From Zingiber officinale (lineage: Eukaryota > Streptophyta > Magnoliopsida > Zingiberales > Zingiberaceae), in contig NC_055987.1 of NCBI RefSeq assembly GCF_018446385.1, positions 3,920,705 through 3,984,704 of the forward strand: a stretch of DNA of 64,000 bases, given 5' to 3'. This document shows, one piece after another, positions 12,381 to 23,740 of the stretch. Both the position numbers and the translations under genes were made by a program. The notes beneath the pieces were generated by a model. That model did no database searches, was not told where the DNA came from, and saw nothing but the letters and a program-made list of their open reading frames with translations. Position 1 is the stretch's first letter; each line of letters begins with the position of its first letter.

Positions 12381-13156
12381 ATTGATTAAATATATAAAAT
12401 AAAAACAAAACGTGTAAGAAAGAAAAAAAAGGGCATGCACACCTTTTTTCCGAACAGTAGGTATATTTGATTAAATATTTTTTAATTAATTAAATACATA
12501 TAGTAAATGTATTATTAATTAATAAATAAATATTTAATTAAATTATGGTTCAATTTACAGAAAATAGAACCCTACCAACTTGATCAATCAAACTCAGGTC
12601 TAGTTTAAATTATTAATTGATTTAGGCAGACCAATTTGATTCAATGATACCTAAAGCTGGTTTAAATTATTTATTGATTTAACCAGTCCGGTTTATTATT
12701 GAATTAATTGGGTATTCTTGATTACAGAAGTTGGGCTGATCAAATATGACCGGATTAGTTCTGTTGTGTCAAATTTGATCAGAAACATTGGATTTGTTCT
12801 AATGAGTCAGACTTAATTCAATGGGCAATTGAATAAATCAAACGGACCTGAGTTTGATTAATAAGTCTGTGATTGACTCAAATGGGCTTAAACGAAAACA
12901 GAACATAAGTCCAATTAGATTAGTTCTAATAAGGACAATAGATTAAGCTTAAGATTCGGATTTATGATCGACCAATCCAATGTGTCAGTCACATAAGACT
13001 CCCCAAAATAAGGAAATTTGTTTTTCTTGATTGCTTGTGTATACTGTATATTTTGTTCTATATGTGGAAATTGAATTTGACCGGTTTTGTACTGGTCAGT
13101 CGATTTTGTACTGACATCATGTTTTTCAATTCCAGATACAAAGAACGATATACACG

Positions 13157-13818
13157 ATGACTGGTCGCTATGAACGACAACATGAGCTGTGGGAGGAGAT
13201 CAAGAAGCTGGAATATGACCCAGATCATGGAGTCGGTAGGCTTATTGGTCGGCTCAATTGGTTATTCTGGAATCTCGAGCAAGAAGGGTATCCCGTTCAG
13301 GAAACAGAAAGAAGATTTTCTCTGGTTTATTCATTATCGGAACATCTGAGGCAGATAGCATCCAACTTTGGGATGATTCTGATGGGCACATCTCATACTC
13401 AGAGATGTGCAGACAGCTACTTCATCTGCAATGGGGTCCTGATGAATCTGAAGAGGATCCATAAATGGAATCTGAAGATTTAGAGGAGGATCCAAATCCT
13501 GTAGAATCTGAAGATGATCCTGAAATGAACCTTGAAGAATTTGAAGAGGATCCAGAAATGAATCCTGAAGATTCTGAGGAAGATCCAGAGATGGATTCCG
13601 AGGATGATCCAGAGATGGATCCTGAGGAGGATCTAGAGATGGATCCCGAAGGATCAGAGGAGGATCCTCAGGAGTGTGTAGAAGATCCAGAGATGGATCT
13701 GATGGATACATCTGAGGCTGATCCACCTATCATAGAATCTGGGAGAAACGAGATGCAATTACCCACTGCTCTAGCATTTATCCTAGTGGGAGTAGTGCTA
13801 GCTTATCTAGTTTATTAG
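13157..13818 (+). pseudogene. Pre-gag acidic-repeat ORF with C-terminal membrane segment (broken)
   Basis: This reading region lies between the copia leader and gag. The N-terminal part (from 13157) begins MTGRYERQHELWEEIKKLEY. A frame change between about 13300 and 13340 is needed to join the second part. That part has one in-frame TAA (13462-13464), at a place where the neighbouring repeats have a GAA codon. The second part holds about ten repeats of EDPEM/SEEDPEMD type, then a basic residue and a hydrophobic C-terminal stretch LPTALAFILVGVVLAYLVY, which looks like a tail anchor. Codon-level repetition (GAGGATCCAGA) shows growth by tandem duplication. No family recognised. It is most likely an element-encoded accessory protein, because it lies between the PBS and gag. 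Confidence 0.6.
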
Positions 13819-14201
13819 TGTTCTGTTACTGTCGTTATGTACGAACAGTGTTAGCTCATCTAGTTTTTGAGTCATGTAATAATTTCTGTTGGTTTGTACG
13901 AACAGAATTATATAATAAAAGTTATGTTATATGTTAACTAACTTGGAAATGATTAGTTCATTTCATGATATGATTAGTTCATATAAATATGATTCGTTCA
14001 TATAAAATGATTTGTTCATTAGTTGGGATATGTGTAATATAATTGATCAGTGTTGATTAGATTAGAACATACAAATGATGAGTGGAAACAATGTTATCAC
14101 TTGATTTTGTAAACTAACTCTAATTTACACTGAGTCAATAAATAGTTGCACATATATGAATTACACTGAAATAATAAATAATTTGTTTATTTATATAGAT
14201 C

Positions 14202-17200
14202 ATGGCAACTAAAAACATCATAGCTGAACTCAATAAGGGTGAGAAATTATATGGGGATAACTACAAAATCTGGCACCTCAAGATACAATATGTTCTTGAG
14301 GAACAAGAAGTTCTGGAGACTGTAAACCAAATCATGGAGGAACCGGTTGAGGGTTCCACAGCACAGCACAGACGTGACCTTGATGCCTATAAGGCATGAA
14401 AAAGAAATGACTCCATTGCTAAGGGTATATTGATTAGTTCAATGGTGGATGACCTGGTATTTGAGTATGAGCCATTACCATCGGCTCATGCTGTCTGGGT
14501 AGCCCTTAGAGAGAAGTATAGTGGAGTTAGTTTGAGTAAGCTCCGTCAGCTAACTATCAAGTTTGATAGTTGTAAAAAGCGCTCGAATGTTACCATGGCT
14601 CAACATCTCAGGGAGATGGGTAACATGATTCGAGAGCTGAAGACTGCAGGTTATACATTGACCGATGAACAACAGGTTCAGGCAGTTATCCGTTCCCTTC
14701 CTGATTCTTGGGAAACGATGAAACAGAACCTGACTCATAGTGAGAGTATCAAGACTTTCACTGATGTCTCACGTCATGTGGAACTTGAGGCGGAGAGGAT
14801 TGAATCCGCAAGGATTTTGGGTCAAGCTTTTGTAGCTGAAGGTTCTGGTTCCAAGAATAAGAACAAGTGGTTCAAGAAAGGAAAGGGGAAAGGAAAGGAA
14901 GTTAATGCTGTTGCTGCGAAAAACCAAATCAAGAAGAAAGGAAAGAAAAATGGACAAAAACCTAGGAGCAAGTTGACCTGCTTCAACTGTGGCAAGAAGG
15001 GCCATTTTGCTCGGGATTGTACAGAGCCTAAAAAGGTAAATCCATTTTTGTCTTCTTTCCATGAGCAATATGTTGCAAGTACAGTGTTGTTAGCTGATTC
15101 GTATCCTTTGTGGATTGTAGATTCAGGAGCAACGAACCACGTAGCTCGTGATCGAGTTACATATGTGGAGTACCGTCGGGTACCAGCTGGCAACAAATGG
15201 ATATATGTAGGAAACAATGCAAGAATAAAAGTCAAAGGAATTGGCACTTGCAAGCTCAACCTACGTGGTGGAGGCACCTTGTTTCTACATGATGTCCTAT
15301 ACGCTCCTGAGATTCGACGGAATCTGGTTTCCGTTATTTGTCTTCTTGATTTAGGTTACAATGTAAATTTTTATAGCCGTTGTGTGGAACTTCGAATTAA
15401 CTCTGTGTTAATTGGATATGGTTATGTAACAAATGGTTTTATGGTTCTTGATGTAGAACCAAATAATAATAGTTGTTTTTCAGACATTGCTCTTACTAGT
15501 AATGCTGATGTTAATGATGAAATTTGGCATGCTAGATTGAGACATATAGGACAAGAACGAATGAATAGATTAGCTAAGGAGGGCCTATTAGGCACTCATG
15601 CTAAGATTAACTTGTCTATATGTGAGCATTGTCTTGTTGGAAAGGCGACTAGGAAACCATTTGGTAAGGCTATTAGGGCTGATTCACCATTGTAATTAAT
15701 TCATTCGGATATTTGTGGTCTAATGAATGTGAAGGCTAGAAATGAGAGTTCTTATTTCATTACATTTATCGATGACTTCACACGTTTTGGTCATGTGTAT
15801 TTGATTTCTCACAAATCTGAAGCATTGGATTGCTTTATTCGTTACTTGAACGAAGTTGAGAATCAATTGGAACGTAAGGTTAAAACCTTGCGCACTGACC
15901 GTGGAGGAGAATATTTGTCTGATCAGTTCAAGACAATGTGTAATGAGAAAGAGATTATTAGACAGCTAACTATCCCTGGAACTCCACAACAAAATGGGGT
16001 TGCTGAAAGAAGAAATATGACTCTTCTTGAAATGGTTAGGTCTATGATGGCGCAAGCTAATTTGCCAATCTCCTATTGGGGAGATGCATTGCTAGTAGCG
16101 ATCTATATACTTAACAAAGTGCCTTCAAAGTCAGTTCCATCTACCCCACATGAACGTTGGACAGGCAGAAAACCAGATTTGAGTAATCTGAGACCTTGGG
16201 GGTCAGCTGCCTACGTTCATGATAAGACTCACGAATATGGAAAACTATGACCCAGAGGTAAGAAGTGTATCTTTATAAGGTACTCTGAGACCTCTAAAGG
16301 TTATGTTTTTATTGGTGAGTGACAAGATGGAACCATCTCTGAAATAGAGTCAAGAGATGCTACTTTTCTACAAACTGAGTTCCCAACACGAGGTGAAGTT
16401 GATAAGACAATTCCTCTATATGAGATAGAGGAGGAGGATAATGTTCCTTTATCAACAAATCAGGAGATGCCTGAATCTAGTCAACCGAGTGGGAGTAATT
16501 TGCCACTGAATGAGTCAGTTTCTCAACAGTCTAACCTTCGAAGAAGTAGTTGCCAGATTATTCCTCGAAGAAGGTTTGATATTGAGAATGAGGCATTAAT
16601 GGTTCTCCCAGTTGACGATGAGGAACCTCGAACAGTTGAGGAAGCTATGAGCAGCTCAGTTAGAAAAGAATGGAAAGTTGCAATGGATGAAGAAATGGAG
16701 TCAATGAGAAAGAATCAAGTTTGGGATTTAGTCGATCTTCCTTCGGGCCGAAGGGCTATTGGGAATAAGTGGATTCTCAAAGTAAAGAGGAAAGCAGATG
16801 GATCGATTAATCGATACAAAGCTCGATTAGTTGCAAAAGGATATACCCAAATGGAGGGTATTGACTTTGAAGAGACATTCTCCCCAGTTGTAAAGTTTGT
16901 GTCAATACGTGTCATCCTAGCTATAGTAGCACACTATGACATGGAATTACATCAGATGAATGTAAAAATGGCTTTCCTTAATGGTAATCTTGACGAATAA
17001 ATCTCTATGGTACAACCAGAAGGTTATGTTGCTGAAGGCCAAGAGAAAAGAGTATGTAGACTTCGGAAGTCTATATATGGGCTAAAGCAAGCGTCAAGAC
17101 AATGGAACATAAGATTTAATGAAGTAATATTATCTTATGGTTTCGAAATGATCAATGAAGATCATTGTGTTTACCTAGGAAGGAAAAAGGAAAGCATGTC

Positions 17201-18186
17201 ATTTTATCATTATATGTTGATGATATGCTAATAGCTGGAAGTGACATAAAGTGTGTGATAGAAGTCAAAAGTTGGCTTTCATCACAATTTGACATAATAG
17301 ATATGGGAGAGCAGAGTACATCTTAGGAGTGAAGATCGTTAGAGACCGATCAAAGAGACTTTTGGGTTTGTCTCAAGAAGCTTATATCACTAAGATGCTA
17401 CAACACTTCAATATGTCAGATTGCAATATTGCACAGACGCCTATTGCGAAAGGTACTGTCTTGAGCAAAAGTATGTATCCAAAGACTCCTGAGGAAATAG
17501 CCGAAATGAAGAAGAAACCATATGCCAATGCTATTGGTAGTTTGATATACACTATGTTGTGTACTCGTCCCGATATAAACTATACTGTTGGCTTAGTTAG
17601 TCGTTTCCAGTCAAACCCAGGATCGAGACACTGGAAAGCGGTGAAGAGGATATTCAGATATCTTAAAGGAACAGCTGATTATTGCCTCTGTTTCCAAGGA
17701 TCAGATATGAGCCTAAGTGGCTACTCAGATGCAGATTGGGCAGGGGACCTTGATGACAGAAAATCCACATCTGGCTATGTCTTCTTGCTGAATGATGGCG
17801 CCATCTCATGGAACAGCAAGAAGCAGGCTTGTGTAGCCTTGTCGACAATGGAAGCTGAATATGTGGCTTGTGCAGCGGCTGTGCAAGAGGCTGTCTGGCT
17901 AAGAAGGTTCCTGAAGCATCTGAGGATTGCTGAGGATAATGGGAGTCCTGTTACTGTGTACTGTGACAGTCAAGCTGCGATAGCTTTTTCCAAGGATCCC
18001 AAATATCACAGCAAAGGTAAGCATATAAAAATTAAGTATAATTTTGTAAGGGATATTGTTGATAAGAAAAAGATTATTCTTGAGTACATCCCTACACGAA
18101 ATATGTTTGCTGATCCTTTTACGAAGCCATTGACTAAAGAGTCATTTTATGGGCATATGAAGTCTTTGGGACTTCGAAGAATGTAA
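14202..18186 (+). pseudogene. Copia gag-pol polyprotein, degenerate
   Basis: Domains in order: gag from 14202; CCHC zinc knuckle CFNCGKKGHFARDC (about 14980-15020); aspartic protease WIVDSGATNHV (about 15110); GAG-pre-integrase WHARLRHIG (about 15525); integrase core with FIDDFTRFGHVY and GTPQQNGVAERRN (15760-16020); RT with KARLVAKGYTQMEGIDFEE (about 16815); the YVDD catalytic site in a shifted frame near 17212; RNase H SGYSDADWAGDLDDRKSTSG (about 17705) and the C-terminal ADPFTKPL block. Damage: TGA at about 14397, TAA at 15693, TGA at 16248 and 16319, TAA at 16998, and frameshifts near 17200 and 17310. The single-ORF layout with INT before RT defines Ty1-copia. Confidence 0.95.
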
Positions 18187-19223
18187 CTAATTGTAAAGAC
18201 ATTTTGATAAATAAAAATGTCATGATTTATTCAGTGTATATGTGTCTTTGTTACATTCGAATAAAAGTCTCGATAAGCATGTTGGCAGATTGGGATTGGT
18301 CCACTCACATGGACAATCATCTCTATTTGTTAAGTATGAATAGAGGTAAGACCGTTGCTTATGGGACAACTTTTGTAGCTGTGAATAGAGACATACCCAT
18401 AAGTTAAGGTCGCCTTGATATTTGTGTCAAGATGAGATCATTTGTGTAATGATTGGAGTAAATGCACCCACCATTTACTGAATCTGCTTGAAGCCATATT
18501 AGAATTCATATGTTGAATTCAGGATTAGACATTGGGAATGTCTAGATCGAAATCTGTACGATGTTAAAATTGGGAAAAACATGTGCTCTTTTGGTAAAGA
18601 GAATAACATCGTAGCATGTGATTCATACCACATGTGCTATGGCGACAAGAAGGGTTGTAGGAGAATGGATCCCTGCTTCTCTACTATGTGAGACCCTTGA
18701 GATTATAAATTAATCTCGATTTTACCCTAAGTGACTATTTAGCTATCTACTTGAAGTTTTGATCAGTGTTTGCTACTTTAGCATGTTTCCTATTGGCTAT
18801 GGATGATTCGGTCTATGGAGCATAACTAGGAAAGCAACTGATTAGAATGAATGGATTCTAGCTAAAAAGGAAGATTAAAATTGATTTACATCTGCAACAT
18901 TTATTCATTGGTACCGGTTACATTTTTAGTTCAGTACATAAAATGTAATTGTGAATAATTTGTTTGATTGGAGGGGTTGAACATGCTCTTGACATATGGT
19001 CAATATGAGGGATTAGAGATGTTCATGATGATGTAAATAATTTAATCTGGGGTAAAGGCAAGCCATTTATGTCTATGATTCGTTCTATGGACATTTATGT
19101 CTCTGATTTGTTCTATGGAGTAGCTAAGTAAGGTGTGACAATCTTCTTAGCAATTGAATGCTCACTGTGCTTGCTGTCGCACGAATCATTTTCCCTAATG
19201 TATGGAATGGATGTTCTGATCTA

Positions 19224-19482
19224 GTCTTTGTGACTTGATTCTTATAAAGTCTGTGTGACTTATTTGGTCTTTGTGACTAAATTTTGCTCTGGTCTTCGTG
19301 ACTTGATCCTCATAAAGTCTTCGTGACTTATTTGGTCTTTGTGACTAAATTTTGCTCTGGTCCTCGTGACTTAATCCTCATAAAGTCTTCGTGACTTATT
19401 TGGTCTTTGTGACTAATTTCGCTCCGGTCTTCGTGACTTGATCACCTTGTAGTCTATGTGACTAACATGGTCTATGTGACCA
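19224..19482 (+). repeat. 68-bp tandem repeat (~3.5 copies) in the copia 3' UTR
   Basis: Units start at about 19224, 19292, 19360 and 19427. Each is itself built from a shorter word, GTCTTYGTGACT, repeated every 20-25 bases. The array ends just before the polypurine tract (19500-19509) and 3' LTR. Non-coding. Confidence 0.85.
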
Positions 19483-19509
19483 TATGGATTGACTTGGACG
19501 AGTGGGAGA

Positions 19510-19939
19510 TGTTGGGCGTTACACTTGGCAGACGAAAGGGTTCGTCCCTTTCGCTGCTGCAAATGCCAGGGAGACGAAGGGGCGTCCTTTCCCCTTCGTC
19601 TTCCTCAGCCTTCTTATAAGAGGCGTCCAAGGCAATCAGAGGGGAGAGAGGATAGTTTCTGGCGATCAGAGGTGCGCAGAAGAGCAATGGAGGTGATCGT
19701 GTGAGCAAAGGGAGAACATCCGTAGGGACGGGATTTGGTTTGTGGAAGAGTTCGAGAAGGTTTCGTGTGGTGATCTTCTCGGCGACAGCAACAGCGACGT
19801 CTCCGGCGGTTCATCGGCGACTTCATCGACTGGCGTCTTCGGTTGCGGTTCTTCGAGAGATCAATGTGAGTGTTTATGGTTTCCGCATTATTATTTTAAT
19901 TACTTCGTTTAAGTGTTCTTGCTCTCAAAACTACCAACA
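19510..19939 (+). repeat. 3' LTR of the copia element
   Basis: Same 430-bp length and ends as the 5' LTR; about 11 substitutions and no indel by direct reading. Preceded by the polypurine tract and followed by the target duplication CTAAT. Confidence 0.95.
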
Positions 19940-19944
19940 CTAAT

Positions 19945-20460
19945 AATATATAAGAACCATCGGATATAGGTCCTGATATTGTATTATCTGATCTAGTAAA
20001 TCAGATAATTTTTTATCCTAATAACTAAATCAACCTGATTCATGATCACCATAATCCTCGTATAACGATTCACTGAAAGAGTAACCTCCTCCGCATCAAT
20101 CTCACTCCATCTTGATAAATTGAGAGAGCGTGAGTAAAATCCAAAAGAGAAAGGATAGAATTCAAAATTTGGAAAGTGTTTCAAAACCATGAGCTTTAAT
20201 CATGAAATTGCCTCGTAATTTGAATATGACGTAAAAATTAAAAGGACATTCATCATTTATGTTTTTATCATATGAACATTACTTTAAAATTAAATGAGCA
20301 TCCCTCTAGGTCTCTTTTAAAATAATTTATCCAAAATATTTTTATATTATTTTATTGGTTAATATATGTTGCCAAAGATATTAATAAATTAATCGAATTT
20401 AAATATATCAAATTAAATTCAACTTATCTGTTGAGATGACATGAATTGATAATCTCAAGC
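19945..20460. other. AT-rich intergenic DNA
   Basis: No gene, RNA or element recognised. Scattered low-complexity A/T runs only. Confidence 0.4.
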
Positions 20461-21161
20461 TGTTAGCGGGGCTGGTTCTGTCAAGCTTCCAGTGGTCTGA
20501 GCCACGGAGTCGATGTGATGCGTAACAGAATCGGGAGTCAATCGTAGAGTCGGAAAGAGAATTCACTGAGTAAGATACCGAGGCCTGCGTTCAATGCAGT
20601 TTCCTTGCAACAAATTCGCCCCACCTCCGACTATGCTTCGAGATTCTCTCGGGTCGTCTATTTTCCAGGATACAATGGTAAAACCACGAACACAACCAAG
20701 CATTGATTGTTCGTGACGAACTGAGAATACACCTGAGTACTATCACGAGTAGTTCAGCTGAGCGGATGCACGACTGAGAGAGTTTTGTGGGAAAACACTG
20801 GTGGACGGAGGTTCGTTCTCTGCTCTTCCTCTCACTTTCTCTTTCTCTTTCTCTTATCTTCCGCTCTACTTTTTGCTCAAGATCCAACCTCCTTATATAT
20901 GAACTCTCACCTTATCTGCAATAATAAATGATCAAATTATGATCATTTAATGCTGGGTTTAATGTCGTCATTAATGGATTTAATGTCTTCATTAATGTCA
21001 AGACATTACGAAATTATTATTAATGAGTTTAATGTCGCTATTAATCCTGAAACATTATGAAATCATCATTAATGAGTTTAATGTCGCCTAATATGGGACT
21101 AAACTCATGTACAAGATAGTCGCTTCGTCTCCACCTCTTTATTCCATTCACATTTCCAACA
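20461..21161 (-). mobile_element. Probable solo LTR or LTR fragment, minus strand
   Basis: Read on the minus strand it starts TGTTGGAAATGTGAATGG and ends CCCCGCTAACA, so it has TG...CA ends over 701 bp. A TATA box (TTCATATATAAGG, plus position about 20891-20903) has four or more CATTAATG/TTAATG words upstream of it (plus 20950-21090), the layout of a U3 region. No matching target duplication is visible (CAAGC at left, TATTT at right) and no interior coding follows. Confidence 0.5.
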
Positions 21162-21179
21162 TATTTATCATTCTATTGT

Positions 21180-22000
21180 GTAAAAACTAGCAACTAACAT
21201 CTACAATTATAGAAGCTAACATCTAGTTTCTACAATGTGTAGAAACAAGCAACTAGCTTCCAGATGTTGTAGAATCTAGTTGATAGTTTATACAACAGTG
21301 ACTCTATATTATTTTGATTTTATTTATTTGAGTGATAATTTGATTAAAATAATATTTTAAAGAGTAAAATAAACTATTAGGACTCCATGCCATTTATTAC
21401 GTTTTAAATAAATATTGTTGGATTATGATCGATTATGTAGAAGCTAACATTTAGGGGGTATTTAGTTGATGGATTTGGGAATGAGGAAATGGAATGATAG
21501 TAAAAGATAGTGTTTGGATTGTGAGTTTGGGAATGACATTTTAGGAATGATTACTAGATTTATGAGAATCAACAAAATCCATATAACTTGATGAGTTTCA
21601 TTTTCATTTTTATTCTCATTCCACCCTATTATCAAATGCATACTCATAGTCATTCCCATCATTTAATCAAACACCCTCTTAACTTTTATAATGTATAATA
21701 GTTAGCTCCTAACTTCATAACATGTAGAAGCTAGTGGCTAATTTTTATAATGATGATTTTATATTATTTTAATTTTATTTTTCTAAATGAACCTAATTAA
21801 AATAATATTTTAACAAGTAAATTAAACAATAAGAATTTCATCGCTCATTATATTTCAAATAAATATAATTCAATCATATAGAAGCTAGCATGTAACTTCT
21901 AGGATGTATAGTAATTACATGTTAACTTCTATATATTTATGGTAGAAGATAATCGATAGATTTTACGATAATGCTGTATCTAAAAATATTTCTGAGATAA
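21180..22000. repeat. Diverged direct repeats split by a MITE
   Basis: Blocks around 21225-21453 and 21690-21895 share the same order of words: TAGAAGCTA, a TATATTATTTT..ATTTTATTT run, TTAAAATAATATTTTAA, and ATTTCAAATAAATAT. This indicates an old tandem duplication of about 460 bp including the MITE. Unknown family, non-coding. Confidence 0.55.
21454..21678. mobile_element. MITE with TTA target duplication (PIF/Harbinger-like)
   Basis: Terminal inverted repeats: left GGGGGTATTTAGTTGATGG; right, reversed, GAGGGTGTTTGATTAAATGATGG. Inside both ends lies GGGAATG. Flanked by TTA at 21451-21453 and 21679-21681. The 225-bp size, three-base TWA duplication and TIR fit Tourist/PIF-Harbinger MITEs. 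No transposase. Confidence 0.85.
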
Positions 22001-22823
22001 AATCATGATACTGACTCATTTGCCCTTTTTTTTTCAAGGACGCTAATATGATATTTCCGTTAATAATTGCCCATTTTAATTTATGAAAAAATATAAAAAA
22101 ATCACGTAGTAAATAAGGTTAAAGATAATTGTTTATTTTTTCCATGTAGTCAAACTATAATTAATTTCCAGTTAGTTTTAAAAACATAGCCTTATATCAA
22201 TAAGCTAATTTAACTGGATTACCATCATAATCAATACAAATTCTCTTTGTGACGCTGCGACAGCAGGGTGACTGAGGCGGCAAGTACACCTACTCCGTCG
22301 ACACTCTGTCTCCCTACGGAAGTACCACTCCGCTCAGTTGCAGTCCGCCGCCGGCGAAACAACAACAGCGGCAGCCTCACCAGTCATCGACAACTTTCCA
22401 TTCGAGCATTTTGCTCGCGTGACATTTTCGCCTTTTGCTGCAAATTTGCTCGCGTGACATTTCTCTTTGCGTAATCCGAGGACAGATTTTTCTATAATTT
22501 CGACCGTGACATTGGGCCAGTCGAGAAGCCGGCTCTACCTCTTCCTCCAAGTTGCATATCACTGTGGCAAGCAGCCAGGCGAATTCAGAAAAAAGGAACG
22601 GCCAGGATCGATCGGGACCACGGTCCATGGGCTGGTGTTGGTGATTAAGGGCATCCACATTGCTCCCGTTAATAGGGTATTATAATACCCTCTTATATTA
22701 AAAAATTAGATCCGTTAATATAATGGCCCATCTAATGCTGACCTCACGGAGACGATGTCATATGTCCATAATTTGTACTACGTCTTGAGGGCATATCCTC
22801 TTATATTAGAGCCCAAATTTTTT
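22001..22823. other. Intergenic, including a GC-richer island of unknown nature
   Basis: 22250-22640 is GC-richer than its surroundings and contains a duplicated word TTTGCTCGCGTGACATTT (about 22410 and 22446). Short ORFs on both strands have no recognisable motif. It may be a decayed exon or a promoter fragment. The stretch after 22650 (AAGGGCATCCACATTG) resembles the end of a MITE, but no partner terminus was found. Confidence 0.3.
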
Positions 22824-22973
22824 GGATCACTTTTTACGGTTCAGAAGATGATCCCTAAGTATCCATTGGTAAAATACATAATCCTCACTTATAAAATAGG
22901 TAGGGACCATTCATTCCCACCAATGAATACTTAGAGACCATTCTCTGGACCGCAAAAAGCAGTCCAGAGGATC
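22824..22973. mobile_element. Foldback MITE, copy 1
   Basis: The sequence is one long imperfect palindrome. The left arm (ATCACTTTTTACGGTTCAG, then CCTAAGTATCCATTGGT) pairs with the right arm (ACCAATGAATACTTAG, then CTGGACCGCAAAAAGCAGTCC). The right end also folds on itself (CTCTGGACCGC / GCAGTCCAGAG, one mismatch). About 65% similar to copy 2 just downstream. Confidence 0.7.
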
Positions 22974-22998
22974 TGCCCTCCTATATTGAAGGAGGACA

Positions 22999-23157
22999 AA
23001 TCCTCTGGACCGTTTTTTACGATCTAGAAGATGATTCCTTAATATGGATGGGTGAAATGAATGGTCCCCATTCATAAAATAGATAGGGACCATTCATCCC
23101 CACCAATTCACATCAAGGGACCATCCTCTGGACCGCAAAAAGCGGTCCAGAGGATCC
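22999..23157. mobile_element. Foldback MITE, copy 2, with perfect terminal hairpin
   Basis: Left end ATCCTCTGGACCG; right end is a perfect 14-bp stem ATCCTCTGGACCGC (23123-23136) / GCGGTCCAGAGGAT (23142-23155) with an AAAAA loop. The whole element is also an imperfect palindrome centred near 23080. No coding. Superfamily unclear because the target duplication is not obvious. Confidence 0.75.
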
Positions 23158-23447
23158 GGGCTGATATTGAAGATGGTGTGAATGGGTTAGCTCTAGCCCA
23201 CCTCATGAGTGTATTATTTTTTTTAAAAATTTTAATTATTTAAAAAATTATAAATTTTAAAATTAAAAATTGAATAAAATAGGTAAATAAAAAAATATGG
23301 GTATATTTTTTAATAATAATATTATTTATTTTTTAAACAGTAAGAATCTAATTTTTTTACTTTTATTTTATTTAATAAATATAAGTGAAAAAATTTAATA
23401 TATTTTTTAAAAATAATAAAATTATTTTTCTAAAAGTAAGATTAATA

Positions 23448-23478
<31 letters not shown>

Positions 23479-23640
23479 TTTAAAATATATCCATTTTAAT
23501 ATAATATAATTTAAAATTGATTATGAATTAATATTAAAAGAAGTGTAAGTAAACGATATATATACTTATACTGAGTGAGTATGTGGATGTGTTAGTGAAA
23601 ATGGACGGCGGCTGACGCGTCGCTGGCCGCGTAGAAATCT
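23158..23640. other. AT-rich promoter region of the Dof gene
   Basis: Long A/T runs with an (ATA)n tract near 23445-23470. A TATA-like GATATATATACTTATA lies at about 23556-23571, roughly 170 bases before the Dof reading frame. No other feature. Confidence 0.4.
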
Positions 23641-23740
23641 TCTAGTTGTGAGTAATCTGTCTGTCCCTTATCGTTTTTTCTTCTCGTTCTGCATCTTCAT
23701 CTATTTATTGTGTTATCCAGGAAGGGTGAGGATCGAGTTC

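Larger units (their letters stand above)
11519..19939 (+). mobile_element. Full-length Ty1-copia LTR retrotransposon (decayed coding)
   Basis: Two 430-bp LTRs (TG...CA) flank an 7.6-kb interior with an initiator-Met tRNA primer site, gag, protease, integrase, RT and RNase H in copia order, and a purine tract GAGTGGGAGA before the 3' LTR. The target duplication is CTAAT (11514-11518 and 19940-19944). By eye the LTRs differ at about 11 of 430 positions, mostly transitions, so insertion is fairly recent. The polyprotein already has several stops and at least two frameshifts, so movement now would need proteins in trans. An extra acidic ORF lies before gag. Confidence 0.97.

Noticed and set aside
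14769-15277. Minus-strand ORFs opposite the copia gag/protease region
   Set aside because: Shadows of the real plus-strand frame, which carries the zinc knuckle and protease motifs.
20591-20887. Arg/Glu/Ser-rich ORF resembling an SR-type protein
   Set aside because: The RERERESER part is a (CTTTCT)n low-complexity tract in an LTR-like unit; no other support.
22268-22685. Possible small gene in the GC-richer stretch
   Set aside because: ORFs on both strands lack motifs, the region contains an internal duplication, and no splice or start context supports it.
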